NCBI GenBank assembly: GCA_035578155.1
Contig: JAPWDM010000006.1
Span: forward strand, 49,657,529 to 49,721,528
Source of the DNA: Brachynemurus nebulosus
Taxonomy: Eukaryota > Arthropoda > Insecta > Neuroptera > Myrmeleontidae
Length of the DNA: 64,000 nucleotides
Direction of reading: 5' to 3'
This document shows, piece after piece, positions 21,693 through 35,353 of this stretch. Each line of letters opens with the position of its first letter. Position 1 is the stretch's first letter. The position numbers and the translations under genes are program-made. The notes below the pieces were generated by a model. It saw only the letters and a program-made list of their open reading frames with translations, was not told the DNA's origin and ran no database searches.

Positions 21693-22244
21693 TAGGGATG
21701 ATCGATATTAGAAAAACATCGATGTTGACATCGATTCAAGAGTATCGATATACGATATATATCGAAAGAAAGACATCGATGTTCGAAAACATCGATGTTT
21801 ATGTAGCCAGATAAACAGCCACTATTATAATCTATTATTTTATTTATTAAAAATTAACATTGCCAGTATTTATTTGGTACACTTTGCAAAAAAAAATCAT
21901 TTTGTTAGAAGTTTCCCTTATGTTCCTTTGTTGACACAAATTAATGCTGCCCAGCTTTTGAAAAAAGTCTCTTTGAAGCTGTTGAAGTTGCTGTGAAATA
22001 TAAATATTTAATGGTAATTTTTTTCAAGTTTGGATAAGTGGATTCTAGAACTTGCCATAAAAGTAATGGATCTTGTTTTAAATCAGCTACAGGACTTTAT
22101 AAATACTGGATAGCTTAGAGTAATATCGATGTTTCGATATTATTCTCGTAACATCGATGTGACATAACATCGATGTTGTTACATCGATGTTTTCCCCCTA
22201 AGCATCGATGTTTTTCTACCATCGATGAATATCCATCATCCCTA
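21693..22244. mobile_element. hAT-type MITE packed with ATCGAT palindromes
   Basis: The element begins TAGGGATGAT and ends ATCATCCCTA. It is flanked by a perfect 8-bp duplication CTTCCATA (21685-21692 and 22245-22252), the hAT signature. Its two end regions contain about a dozen ATCGAT hexamers, many inside the 10-bp palindrome ACATCGATGT and one inside TATCGATA. The middle (about 21800-22110) has no such motifs and no coding frame. Confidence 0.92.
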
Positions 22245-22252
22245 CTTCCATA

Positions 22253-24794
22253 TAGTATCAAAATTCATGCAAACAATAATTTACTGTTCGAAATAGAGTT
22301 GAGAGTTTATACTATGAAGGGAAACTTTATCGAAAGGACTACTTTGTTCTGAATAGAACTATCATAATTCAAATACTTCTAACCTTTTATCAATCGGAAG
22401 ATCAAATTTTTGTAATATGTTAAGAAATTAAAACAATATTTTTTATAAAAATTCCAATCTTATGAAATTTTGAACCCAGGTTGCTATTGTTTTAAACCTA
22501 TTGAACAATTTTCATTTCCAGTAAATAAAATTGATTTGAATAACACAAAAAATATTTTTAGATATTAGTAATGTAATCAATTAGCTATTACTTATATATA
22601 TACATATATTATGTATATATTTATGTGTGATAAATAAATTTTCAGTTTTTTATTTTTTAATATCCTATTTCAAAGAATTATTAAAAAAAAATAAACAACA
22701 ATAAAATTGTTGGAGCAAAGCGTAAGTAAATAATTTGCCAAAAATGATTGTCTGTTAATGCAACAATCTTCACTGTTAAAAGTTCAAAGATTTGGTATTT
22801 CATACAACAATATTCACTGACGAGTTATTTAAATTCTCACTGTTGATTTAGCAAGACATTCTTGGTTTAAGTACGAAATTGTTAAATAAGATCAACAACT
22901 TTTGCAGTTTTATTTCAACAGTGTAAGTTGTTGGGCACAAAATAACCAATAAAAATTGTTGAAATAACTTATGAAATTGTTGGCATTACAATTTTTTTTT
23001 TCTGAATATATTAACGCCATTAAGTTCAATTTTTTATTTTGTTAATTTCAATGTACCTAATTATAATAATTCAAATTTCTAGGAGAATTTGGTTTACCTA
23101 ATGGTAACAATAATAACCTACAGTTTTAAAATTGAATCTTTTGAAATATGAAAAATGTTAACAGATACTGCTGACTATCATATTCATTTCCTTCGTAGGT
23201 ATCTCAATAAATATTTCGATTTTTAAATTAATGAAAAAATGAATGGTTTTAACCACTAATTTTATTGTCTTTATGACTCTAATGAAGAAACTAATCACTG
23301 CGCCGCAGCTCTTTTCCACGGCGTGACACCCACCATTCTAAAATACAAACATATAAATTACAAGAAAAAAAAAGAAATTAATTCAATAATGTCATATTTA
23401 AAAATCGTAGTAGTATCAATGAAATCTGATGACAAATTTATATTGAAATTATTCAAAGGAGGAGCATTCAATACGGAAACGTACAATTAGTGTGTAATAT
23501 TTTATACACGATAAAATCTCCAATGTAAAAAAAAGTAATAACCAGCAAGAGAAAAAGAAAACACACAGTTGAAACTATAATATGTATAGTAGTAGGTGGG
23601 TTGACCACCGGAAATAGTGATGGACGACGGAACAAGAATAGCAACAAGAAACGACCACATGTGACTCGCGCATGTTTTGTTTAGAGATTGATACAGTCAT
23701 ATATGTATATATATTGCATAGCAGGTGTTTCTATAGTATGCGATGTACATAGTGATTTTTTGATGATCGCATTTCAAGATTTAGTTAGAAATATACTTTT
23801 GTCTTTGTTGTTAGCAACATTCAAGTGAATGAAATAGAAATATGTTTTTTATTATTTTTAAATAGTAAATCAATGTTACACAGTTGACTTCTGTGGCTTA
23901 CGACAAAATACAATATTATTATACCTACGTTTATATATAAAAAATTTTTAATAAAATATAAGTAAATGCGAGTTTCATTAGGTAAAATGGTACATAATTC
24001 GATCTCATTCTTTTCAAGTTGCTTATAACGAAATAAATGTGTAACAATTTGTTTCAGAGAATTAAAAGCATAAGTACAAATCCTAACATGGGAAAAATTT
24101 GTTGAAATCAGAGTATGCTCATTTTTATGCGTATGATTTTTATATAGTATTCATAATATTTAATTTTAAAATAGTATTTTTTAAAACAGAAACGGAAAGC
24201 TACAACAAATATAAAAAAAATTTGCTAAATATTATCTACTTTACTAAATAGTAACGTTAAAAATTCATTTAATATTTCCTTATTAGGTACAGTATATTTG
24301 TTGGTATTGGCTTCTATTTATTTTAAACCCCCCGAAACCCCCTGTATAGTATATTGTCAACTCAACCAACATAAGGTTGCCGGTCAAGGTTGTACGCGCA
24401 GTAGACGTAAAATAAAATATTCTATACACTAAATTCCTTATCTATCTTACAAATAACTTGACAAAACAGGTAAACGGATTCTAATAGGAGTCTAAATGCT
24501 TCCAAAAGTGTTGCGTACAATATTTTTCTTGTAATCATAAATCGTTCAAGAATGTTATAAATATCTACTTAATAAATTTCTAACACTGACTGACTGTGAC
24601 TGACAGACAACGCACAGCCTAAACCGTAGGGTTTAGAAAAATGAAATTTTGCACAGGGGTTTCGGATGTAAGGTAAGTGAGCACTAAGAAAGGATTTTTG
24701 AAAATTCGTTCTCTAAGTGAGTTAGAGATATTGTATAAAAATATGTTACTACGGCTATTAAAATAAATTATATCATATTTAATAAATCTTTAAA
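22253..24794. other. AT-rich stretch with scattered repeat debris
   Basis: Between 22690 and 22990 TTGTTG/CAACAA words are over-represented and an A-run/T-run pair brackets them, suggesting an old MITE without recognisable ends. At 24580-24720 a CTGACTGACTGTGACTGACAG run followed by GCACAGCCTAAACCGTAGGG looks like the flank of an interspersed repeat. No genes. Confidence 0.4.
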
Positions 24795-25010
24795 GGGGCC
24801 TACAGACGATCAACTTAGTTGAAAACCTTGTTGTCAACTTACCGTGTTGACGACAATGTTGAACGTCTGTAGGCTGGTTGATGGTTGACATTTCATGTTG
24901 AAACAATGGTTGAGATGAAATCAAAAACTATGAATATTCGGTGGGCGGAGCTTGATGTTTACAGCATTGTTGTAACGTCTGAATGGAGGTTGACAACAAT
25001 TTTATAAACA
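24795..25010. repeat. Probable MITE fragment with GTTGAC-rich end
   Basis: GGGGCCTACAGACGATCAAC at 24795 faces GTTGAACGTCTGTAGG at 24858-24873, making a hairpin. GTTGACAAC-type words recur to 25000 and again near 25690. The GGGGCC start resembles Harbinger-like ends, but no matching right end was found. Confidence 0.45.
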
Positions 25011-25095
25011 TCAATTGTATGTTTGAAGTTGTACTGTCCAAATATACGACTTTATTACTTTTAATTTTACTATACGTTGCCGTCTAACCAGTTTT

Positions 25096-25303
25096 ATTAG
25101 TGACTGACCGAAGTTTTTCTTTCAGTTTCGGCCAAAAAATCTAATTTCAGCCATAGTTTCGGTTTCGGCCAAAAATCAGCCATGTTGTAACATGTCTAAA
25201 TAAGTTTCGGTTTGGATTTTGGTATCAGTCGAAACTGAGACCGAGGCCAAAATTTCGGTTTTGGTTTCGGCTGCAAATCCTTTTTTGATCGGACGCTAGT
25301 TTT
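25096..25303. repeat. TTTCGGTTTCGGC-rich degenerate repeat
   Basis: Variants of TTTCGGYYWYGGCCAAAAA occur at least six times on one strand or as complements. GACCGAAG at the left and GATCGGAC at the right are weak inverted ends. It is probably a MITE or minisatellite; no frame is conserved. Confidence 0.5.
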
Positions 25304-27555
25304 TATTTACTTTTCCTTGTTTGTTCAATTAAATATGAACAAAATCTACCAAAAGAACAAATTTGGGTGGATTTTTTCAATACATTAAGAGAATTGCCCG
25401 AGCTGTGAAAACTGAAATCAGATATTTTTAAGGATAAAAGCAAAAAGAAGATTATAAAAAACTTGAAACAGATGCCAATGTTGATAGACTTAAGAAAAGA
25501 TTAACAAATATTGTTCATTGTTCACTAGCAAGCTATATTACGTGATTATAACCGTAGAATATAATAAAAATCAAATACAATAATAGAAAAAAACAGCAAC
25601 AGGAATAATCCAGCTAAGCCGATAACATACACGAAAATGATGTTTACAATTTGGTTGCCAACATTCAATTTCGTTTGTAGCAAAAATTAACAACTTAGTT
25701 GACAACATAAAGTAAATCCATAGGGTGGGTATACGGCTAGTTTTGTAATATTAATTTATCTATACTTTTAGCCCAGATATTATTATTCTCGGAACTGTTC
25801 GAACAGTGTAAGAGAGTCTTACTATTAGCACAAGAAATTGATGAGCCCCTTTCATGCTTTAATATAATAATATAGTTGTGATTTTTGTACAAAAACCTTG
25901 TAATATAAGTTTTGAAATGATTGAGAAAAATCAGTATACCGCATCCTATAGTAGCACCACATATCGCTAGATTACTTCAAAGATTTTAATATACCTATAT
26001 TTTTTGTTTGTATATGTATACGATAGTTGTGTATCTGCAAGCATAATTAAAAATCTTATATCTACCTTATTTTCCTTCAATGACTTCTCTATGTATTCAA
26101 TTCTTTATGTGGTTAGTTCTCTTCTCCTTTTTTATTCATCTGTCAGTTTAAATTAAAAATGGTCCGCTAACAATTTTCCAGAAATAAATCTAAATAATGT
26201 ATAGCAAGTGTAAATGATAACCTTGGGCATATCTCATAAAGTCATAATGAAACATTAAAACGCCTATATGAATTTTTTTTCTCAAAAAAATATATTTTTA
26301 CAATAAATATGTTATAACAATTTATTTTTGTGTCTCCTCAACTGTTTTCCAGATGATTACTAAAGTATTCACAAAAATTTATTTTGGAAACTGCTAAAAA
26401 TGTTTTTTAAAAATAATCTTAAATATATTTTATTATATTGATATTTCAGTCTCTAAACAAATCTTTTACAAAATCTCTATTGAAATTATATATTGATTAA
26501 TGGAAGTTTTTAGGTCAATATATTCAAGCGAATGCAAGACCACAGCTATTTTTAGAGAAGAACAGGAAACGAAGGACTCAAAAAGAATCAAAATTCTACC
26601 ACAGGATTAAAAAAATTTTATAATGGCGTAATATTTTCTATGTCTGTTAAATGTATACCATTTTTGTCCTGATTAGAGTTCTTGCAGACTTACACTAACT
26701 TGAAATTTTTTTAAAATTTTTTTGTCTTTGTTATAGATCAGATTAACTAAAGCTGATCTGGCGTCATTAAGAAATGAAGCAAAATTAAACGTACATTTTA
26801 TGTAATGATACTTATTGCATTTGTTAGCATTTCGTAGAGCAAAAGCAACTCTACGAAATGATAATAACATCGTGTCAATGTTTGCTAAAACTTCAGACAC
26901 GTAGCATTTTTTTGATTTCTATGGTACTTATGAGGTAATTTTTTTTAAAAATAAAATAACTATTCAAAATAGAAATTTCTTAGCTGAGATTGACCTTTGC
27001 AAATTATAATATTAATAATAATAATACCAAATTAAAGGCTAGTTTTAGTATTATATTATTGTTCAGCTAGTGTCATCTGTTTGTTGCTACTTAAAGCATT
27101 ACATTTGAATAATAATAGGGATCGAGCTTGACGACATTATTGTCATCTGGTGTCAGATTAAAAATATTTTGTCTCAGACATAGATAACTATTCCTTTATT
27201 ACATATTTTGGATACGTTGTCTATGATATTACTTAAATGTCAAAAGTTTTTGATATTAAAATAAATTTTTTGATAATCAAATTTTTAATTAGACCAACTC
27301 CATGCCAAATCGACACACTTTTGAATGAAATATTTCCTCCAATTTTTAAGTTTTTACCGCTTACAAGATATCGACGGCTTACTACTAAAACCACGTATCT
27401 TGAAAGAAGCTACTTTTCAGGAGAGACAAAAAAAACATTATAACTTCTTTATTTTTGAAAGTTTGAACTTCGTTTTTGTTTTAAACGCCAAGTGATTTTT
27501 TTTCTTATCATTAAAGTAAAATTGCATACTAATTGAAAAGATTTAATTAATTAAT
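25304..27555. other. AT-rich stretch, no gene
   Basis: The only structure seen is a perfect 12-bp hairpin CATTTCGTAGAG / CTCTACGAAATG (26828-26860, 9-nt loop) of unknown meaning. Confidence 0.35.
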
Positions 27556-27556
27556 T

Positions 27557-27633
<77 letters not shown>
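27557..27633. repeat. (TA)n microsatellite
   Basis: About 77 bp of pure alternating AT, followed by AATTTTTTG. A likely polymorphic, cruciform-prone tract. Confidence 0.97.
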
Positions 27634-27638
<5 letters not shown>

Positions 27639-27685
27639 TTGAAATACCTGGTCCTATTATCAAAATAACTCAGTCTATCTTGATT

Positions 27686-27776
27686 GTCGCCATCTGGTGA
27701 TATCTTTTACAACGGCCGGGAGTATTTAAAATTTTTGAATATTTTCGGTCGATGTAAGATATCACTATATGGCGAC
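27686..27776. repeat. Short hairpin / possible mini-MITE
   Basis: GTCGCCATCTGGTGATATCT faces the complement AGATATCACTATATGGCGAC with 2 mismatches over the arms. The loop includes CAACGGCCGGGAGT. The target duplication is not clear. Confidence 0.5.
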
Positions 27777-29585
27777 ACTAACTCTGTGAGATACACTAAA
27801 TTATTTTAACATAATTGAATGTAGTACCTCGGATCTCGCAAAATTACATAATTCTCTGATACTTTGAAAGTTCTCATACTTACAATGGAAGTAATACTTA
27901 TGATTGAATAAATTAATTCAATAAAAAAAATTAATAATAATAATAATAATAATAAAAATATTAATAATAGAAAAAAACAACTGAGGTCTACTATACCGAA
28001 TTTCGCAGTTAGCTCGTATGGTAACATACCGTTAAATTATGCCATAATTTGAAATCAGAAATCTGGAGTACCAGGTTTTGTTATTGTTAATAACTTTCAT
28101 TCTGATAAATAAAATGAAATTTTTATTAGCCTATCATCAGTATAAGATGATTCTAAACATTTATATCTAATTATCTCAAAACAGTGAAAAATCGACATAC
28201 ATGGTTCGAGAAGCAAGCCGTCGATATGTATGGTTAAATTTGGTCACTTCCTGTATCATATTTTGCCGTTTTTTCTCTTGTATGTTTAAGAACTCGGGCT
28301 ATTGACTACGAAATGCTGGCATAATGCGTGCTTACCACGCACTTGGCGACTTTTTTTATGACAGACCAAGTTTTATTAATTTCACCTACACCATTTAATT
28401 TTAAAGATAATGCATATATTTTTTGCCATCTATTATTATTTATTACCTACTTCTTGATTTTTTTTTTAAATTTTGTAGATAACACATACCATTGTTATCC
28501 AATCGATAACCAATCGGTATACCAATCGATATAAATTATGAAAATTAAGACTGTTTTATGAGGCATATTTTTATGAGACATTTTGTAAGGCGCTTCTCTG
28601 AGTTCACGGCATGCTCGCATTTTTGCAGATCGTAATGTAATTCATTATTGCCTGGTGGAAGGAATGTTCTCCAGTTAAATTGTTGATAAATAGCATCGCC
28701 AAACTTCTGATCCGAAATAAATTTTTAAGAATTTACCTTTAAAAACGGATTGAGATTTTTGTTATTAATCTTTATTTATAGTTCAAGATATTACAATGAA
28801 ATATTATATTTTTTAAATCAAACCAATAAATTGGCAGGAAATACTTAATATTTATGTGCCCCATGTGCCTTTATGTACAAATTCCAATTTTTGATATATG
28901 CATTCTTTCTGTATGTATCAAAAAGAACAAAAACAATTTTTATAGCCATCAGCAACATGACAATACATAACAGATAACGTGTTTTTTTCTTAACAAAGTA
29001 ACATGTACTTTTAGATTTTTTTTTTTTTGCTTTGTTAATGCTTTATAGATCCAAATAAAACATATAATCTAACATCAAAATACTTTTAAAACTATTTCAT
29101 CACAATAGAAAGAATTTAACGGCGTATGAACAAATTGAGATGTCCATGTCTCTATTCTTCTGCTGCCGCCTATTGTACAGTCAAATTAAGTAAAACTGAT
29201 AATTTTCTTTTTATTTTTATAATTATTTTTTGTCTATTCCACTTTTTTTTCATTTTCTCGCGTTGAAATGATAGTATATTACGATTAATTCGAAACATTT
29301 AAAAAAAATTGGCTCTGTCTGAGACCGGATTTTAATGAATCAATATGTGTTAGAATAATGAAAAATAAGTTATACATCTTTTTTATCTATACTTTATTTA
29401 CCAGCGGAGAAACATCTTGAGGAGTGGTACTGGAAACTCCCCTCCAAATTTTAATTTAAAAATTAATTTTTCAAATACTTATTTTAAAAATGCTAAGAAT
29501 CAGAGGAAAATTTAAATTAGCACTATTACTCATTTTTAAAAGTTTATCTAATTTTTATCATTTACTTAACAGGGGCGACACGAGA
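27777..29585. other. AT-rich stretch with an (AAT)n run
   Basis: An (AAT)n microsatellite lies at about 27930-27968. A CCAATCGATAACC / CCAATCGGTATACC / CCAATCGATAT triplet lies at about 28498-28531. No gene recognised. Confidence 0.4.
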
Positions 29586-29589
29586 TTAA

Positions 29590-30041
29590 CACTATGAAGC
29601 CCGAGCACTTTCACAGTAAACTTCCCCGGAAGCCGGCAATGTTTTAAAGAAACTTTATATAAGCAAATACATAAAATAATTCAACATGTATGTGTAAACG
29701 TACGTACGTGATACGTACCTATACATACATATTTGGCATTCAAATCAATTACAGAAAGTTTGGATAACAAACTTAAAAATCAATAAAAAAACAAACAAAC
29801 AAACACTTTCATTAGTTTATTATATTTAGAATATAATAAAATAATATAAAATATTTCTTATGTATTTGTTTATTTTAAAATTTTTTATAGAAATAGTGTA
29901 GTGTGTGTTGGTGTTTGTGTGAGTACACATCGGTGTAGTAACATCGCACACATAATGCGTAATCAATTAATTATTGATCGCTATCGGCCTCTGCGGTTGT
30001 TTTGATTATTTTCGGATGCCGGAAACGTGGGACTGAAAGTG
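29590..30041. mobile_element. piggyBac-like MITE
   Basis: TTAA borders both ends (29586-29589 and 30042-30045), the piggyBac target. The termini are CACTATGAAGCCC at the left and the complement of CACTTTCAGTCCC at the right, with a subterminal CCGGAAGCCGGCA / GATGCCGGAAACG pair. A TACGTACGTACGT patch lies inside. At 452 bp and without coding sequence it is non-autonomous. Confidence 0.7.
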
Positions 30042-30045
30042 TTAA

Positions 30046-31581
30046 TAAACTGTTCGAATATTCGTACAACACTTGGTCCTATAACATTAATAGATAATGA
30101 AGAAGAAATAGCTTGCCACCGGAAGCTGGCTAGATTTGCTGCGGTAAATTATTTTCTGCCCTTGGCATGGTCAGACCCATTTTCATCGCCCTGTATCTCA
30201 TCTTTTAGATCTTTTCCAGAGATACGGATTGTTTCAATAGATCACAAAAATGTGTTCTATTTTATGCGATTAAAATTTAATCAAAATCGTTAGAGCTGTT
30301 TTTCTGCAAATGGCCAATTTGTTCATTTCCGGGGCATATTCAAAATTCAAAGACGGCTGGCCCGCTCACAACAATTTTTAAGTGTATTGTGTTTCTTGGT
30401 AAACTTCAACTCCATACCAAATTTCATTAAAATCTTCTAAATGGTTTCATGGTTTCAATGGTATAAGTAGAAATACAAATAGCTCTGACAAACAGAAATT
30501 TTTTATAACTAACTAATTTGGACTCAGAGGACTTAAAAATGTATATTTTCGCTAAAAACCTGACATCAATTTTTTTCACGACTACATAACTTGGTCTATA
30601 AACATGTAATATATAGGACCAAGTAAAAATTGGATATTTTTCTCAATTTGGATCATTGCGATCAGAAGTGAGTTAACTCAGGGTGACCTTTAACATAATC
30701 ACATTACCTATTTGAGTAGTGAAAAATTTTCCCATCGTTATATACAATAAAATAGGTATTCGCTATCAATAGTATAAACTATAGTTAAAATAACACAGAA
30801 ATGATTCTTGGTTTCAAAATTCAGTTTAAGACATCAGCAGGATGGTGTTTCCTAAACTGGAAATATCTGTTGTTCCAGATAGACGGCAAAGTGTCAACGG
30901 ACAATTTTGGGAATTTCGCTACCTCTACACAGTTAATTTTCTTTTAATTTTCCACCGGAAGCAGAAAAAAATATATTTTCCGGTACCTACGCAATATTTT
31001 CTTTATATTTTTCATATTAGCAACATTTTTTGTAAACATTTTCGTGCTAGATTTTCAAATTTCCTAATTAAAAAAGGATAAAGTTAACGAAAATCGTATT
31101 AAAAATTGTTTCAGACCAAATTTTTTGTCGTCTACTACCAAAAAAAAAGACAAATGTATATACAGAAATCTACTTCTGGTATTAATTTAAATGGAAAGTA
31201 AATTATTATATTTTGTAATGTTGTTAATTGAATTTTTTAATAATAAGAAATCTACTAGTTAAGAAATTATGAGTATTATTTTTTTATCTGTAACAAATAA
31301 CGGATCAAGTCATCGACTTCACTTTAGCTACTGCTGCTTTGCTGCTCACTTCTCACTTCTCACTTCAGCTGCTTTTTTCTCTTTGGATACTTTAAATCAA
31401 AGCCGACATTTTAATAATAGATTGATTGCTTAGGTAATTTGAATACTGTCAAATCAAATTTGCGTTATCATGCGTTAATGACTGAAGAAATATTTTTTAT
31501 TTTATTTTTTGTTCTTGAATGTTGTTAATATTATTTAGAAATAGAATTAAATTTTTTTTCTTTATCATTATTGTTATTTTT
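30046..31581. other. AT-rich stretch, no gene supported
   Basis: Open frames of 79-88 codons (30027-30293, 30842-31081) show no recognisable motif and occur where stops are sparse by chance. CTTCTCACTTCTCACTTC (31347-31366) is a small tandem repeat. Confidence 0.35.
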
Positions 31582-31589
31582 AGTAAGTT

Positions 31590-32156
31590 CAGTGCCGGGT
31601 TTAGCGTGGAGTTAAGATAGCGCTATTGCGTGCTATCACAGCGTCTTCTTCCGCAAATCAATACTTACATAACAAGAGAAAAAATTAAAAAGTTACAGAA
31701 ATACTGACTTAAGGTGTGTAGTTGATGATAAATAATCATCTCTTTTATCGCCTTGCAAAAGTGAACTTAAAGAGATGAAACGATCTAGCAAATGTATAAT
31801 CTATCGAATGTTTTCAGTACTTTTGCACATCTGAGCGAACACACTATTAAATTTTAAAGTTTTAGTAAATCGACTTAGCACATTCATGGTTGATACCGCG
31901 GTATGGCGTGACACGGTTACTTTACTGAATGGCCACTTCCGTGATATCGCGTGGCAAATATAAGGAACTACTTATTTAACATAAAATATTTGGCCATCTC
32001 ACAAAGTCTATATTTTTAGCTACCGTACACCAGAAATAGAATATAAAAATGAAAATTTTCAATAAAATATTTTCTTTAATCCAATCTAGTAGTTTCGTTA
32101 AATTAAAATACTAATCGACTTTTTAAAAAACTGGTGGATGACTAAACCCGGCACTG
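31590..32156. mobile_element. hAT-type MITE
   Basis: Perfect 15-bp ends: CAGTGCCGGGTTTAG at 31590 and CTAAACCCGGCACTG ending at 32156. The flanking 8-mers AGTAAGTT (31582-31589) and AGTAAGTA (32157-32164) match at 7 of 8 positions, as expected for a slightly aged hAT target duplication. No transposase frame remains in the 567 bp. Confidence 0.92.
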
Positions 32157-32342
32157 AGTAAGTATATGCAGGGTGAGTGTGAATATTAATAGAAGTGTAG
32201 TAAGCTGTGCTTCGTTACACACCGGTGCGTGTAAAGTTCAGAATTTCACACAGGTTGTAAAACAGCGAACGTAGATAATATTTTGTATAATAAATAAGGA
32301 ATTTTATGGTAGTCTAAAAAAATTTTTATCTTCGAACAAAGA

Positions 32343-34547
32343 AAGGCAAGATAAGCATAAGGAAATGGCCCCCATAGCCGATGTCTGTAATAATATATGC
32401 AGTAACATTGGTAAAGTTCGGCCATATTTAAATGAAATGACTTTTCAAGTACGGCAATAATCAGCACTATTGTGCTCAGCAGGTTATTTACAGATCTATG
32501 TACGTGCTAAAAGAAACAGTCACTGGTAAAACAGGAAATAAATTTAAACACAACTGGAGTGAACATAGGGTGGCACACTGAAAAAAAAATACAGTAATTT
32601 TTATTGAAATTTCTGGTAAAAAATTACTGAGCTCTCTGGTAATGCGGACATAAGTGACAAGCTAAGCAAAAAGTACGATAATTTATAGTAAAAATTGTAA
32701 ATTACCCTATAGCTCAGTAAAAATTACCGTATTATTTATAAATAAGGTTTTTTTTTTTAATTTATTAATAAATAAATGAATTAAAATAGTTTAAAAGGAT
32801 ATTGATAGAAGGGTAAGCATTAAAATCAAATTATTAATATAGAAAAAATTTTTTGTGGTTTTTTATTATTTGTGGAAAAAAATATATAAATTCTTTATTT
32901 GACATATTACATGATAAAAGTTTTTAACAATAAGCACACTACAATAATTTGTATAAAAACATATTTCAATTAACATATCAATACATATAAAAAAACATAC
33001 AAGAATTAAAATAAAAACTTAACAAAAATTCATGAAACACAACAAACAAACACTTCATAAACATCCAGCCATGATGGTTGCTATTGCACAACTGAACGAA
33101 ACCTGCTTAGTTGCTATGCCTGTAACTCGTGTTGGTCGTGTTAGACAATGCTCGGTGCGCTTGCGTGCTTGTTTTATTTATTCTCATGTCTGTGTGATGC
33201 TTGGTTGCAATGATATGTGAGAGAGATGAAATGCACAGCGACTCAGTAAAAATTATTCAATGTCTAGTATAATTTTACAAAAAATTAAGTAAATTTTCCC
33301 AGTGCCAGATGAAATTTTACTAGCCCATCGAATTTTACGCAGCTATATAGGAAAAATTCTTAAGGTGTACAGGAAAAATTCTTAAGGTGTACAGGAAAAA
33401 TTTTCAAATAAATCGTAAAAAATAATGTTTGAAACGCATTTTTGATATTTTTGCTTAATAATTTCCTACGGACTGATCACTTAAGACTCGTTTACCGGAG
33501 GCAGCTCAGTAATTTTTACTGGAATTTTTTCTCTGTGTATTTGTTGTAAGCAATAAAATAATTTAACTTTTTCAAAGTTTATGGTCACTAATAACATCCT
33601 CTCAAAAATTCATCCCAAAATTTGTTGGACAAGGCATACTCCAAGTGGTTACCAAATATAGGGTCATTGACCCTTAACCTTGATTTGTCCTTGAGATATT
33701 AACCAAAATATGTGAGTGCTGTAATTTTTCAAACTCAATTTTCTCCAAAACTATAATACCCAGGAAAATAAAACCGATGCCAAAATTTAGGTAATATTTG
33801 GGACTATATTATACATTTTTTTTTAACATTTTTCCCTAAATTTTAAAAGTTAAAAATATTTCCATAAAAAATTATTATTCTCAAATTAATTATTATTACT
33901 CAAAAAGCACCCTTTGATTTTAATAAGTTTTGATGGGGTGTAAGTAGATAAGATGCACATATTATATCCTCCTATAATTAGAAAATATTGTTGTTATTAC
34001 CTACTATATAATATTCGTTAAGTCAATTATTATTCAAAAAGTGCATTTTCAATTATAATAAGCTTTGGTGTAACGAAAGTAGATAGGCTAAACGATCTAC
34101 TGCATTTCTTTGAACGGTGTAAGTGTACTAGAAATTTACCAAAAATTAATTATTTTTTTTTATAGTTAGGTATATTTAAACACTCTTTTTACGATTAATA
34201 CATACCATATACTCGATGAATTATTAATTACTCAAAAGGCACCTCTTCGAATTTGATGAAATTTGGTAAGCTGTAATTACATAAGGTAAGCAATATTCTG
34301 TATTTTTTTTTTGAAATGTGTAAGTGTACTAGAACCATACTAAAAAAACAAAATATATTTTTATGCAAATATTTTTAACTTTTAAAATTTATGGAAAAAT
34401 GTCAAAAGAAAATCTCAATATCTCAAGGACAAATCAAGGTTAGGAGTCAAAGACCCTATATTTGGTAATTACTTAGGTTATCAATGTTACTGCATATATT
34501 ATTGCAGACAGCGGCTATGGGGGCCATTTCCCTATGGCTTATCTTGC
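32343..34547. repeat. Composite inverted-repeat region with two paired blocks
   Basis: Block A (about 32343-32417, with GGAAATGGCCCCCATAGCCG) is inverted at about 34477-34547. Block B (about 33650-33880, with ACCAAATATAGGGTC and TTGATTTGTCCTTGAGATAT) is inverted at about 34350-34470. Between the B copies are about three degenerate units with ACTCAAAAAGCACC-like cores (33899, 34035, 34230). The order A-B...B'-A' is symmetric, as in a single element later interrupted by the insertion at 32576-33537. Confidence 0.7.
32576..33537. mobile_element. CACTGA/CACAGAG-ended MITE (class unclear)
   Basis: Left CACTGAAAAAAAAATACAGT and right complement CACAGAGAAAAAATTCCAGT extend into a shared AGTAAAAATTACTGAGCT-like block about 40-60 bp inside. 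TTTTTACTGAGC/GCTCAGTAAAAATT words recur internally. A 22-bp unit AGGAAAAATTCTTAAGGTGTAC is tandemly duplicated at about 33349-33393. No target duplication was identified. The 62-codon frame at 33032 is unsupported. Confidence 0.6.
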
Positions 34548-34550
34548 TAT

Positions 34551-35350
34551 ACCTTTTGAGAGTGTACTAATCGTGTTGAGAGTGTACCGAAAGATAGGTA
34601 TAACAGTTACATCGCAGAATAGCATAGAGCTAGAATAATGGTGAAACTTAAGGTAATGGAGCAGACAAGATAGTTGGATGCAGTAAATATTATTTAGCAA
34701 CGCATATAAGGCAGTTTTCGCAATATAACATACTGTTGCCTATGCATACAATCCTTATTTTATCTGCAAGATACTGGTATATATAGACGATATTAATTGA
34801 ATTTCTATAAAGATATATGTTTATAATAAATAACGGATCAATTTGACGGGACCGGTGTTAATGTTGACTTGTCTTATTTGCTTGTCGACAAAAAGCCGAC
34901 TGATTCTTGCGGTATTATAATATGTATGAACGAATGGTATGTGATACGAAATATCTAGTTAAGTTCAAATAAGATGAATTATTCAAAATTGTGTCGAAAA
35001 TTACATAAATCAATAAGATACCAATGTGACAAGTTACATCGTTATAAAATATATACACTTATTCATTTTCTTGATAACGTTTTATATGTGAACGAAATTA
35101 GTTATTTATTACAGTAGAGTTCGATTTGATTAATGTATCGATTTTGAATATATCATTACAGTAGTGTTCTTAATAATTTTTTTTTTCATTATATTTTCTC
35201 TACGTTAGGATGAAAAATTCGCATTTTCAGTTATATTTTTAAAATGTTTCTCTGAAATTCGGGGAAGCTAGAAGCAACTGAACTATATATGAACTCTCAA
35301 CTATTTATATTTTCGGACATTGTCACTCTTTACAGAAATTGATGTTAAGG
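34551..35350. other. AT-rich stretch, no feature recognised
   Basis: Nothing supportable on either strand. Confidence 0.35.
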
Positions 35351-35353
35351 AAC

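Noticed and set aside
25720..25742. Second Helitron-like end (GGTATACGGCTAG then T)
   Set aside because: It resembles the 20450 end but no hairpin precedes it and no Helitron internal repeats lie upstream.
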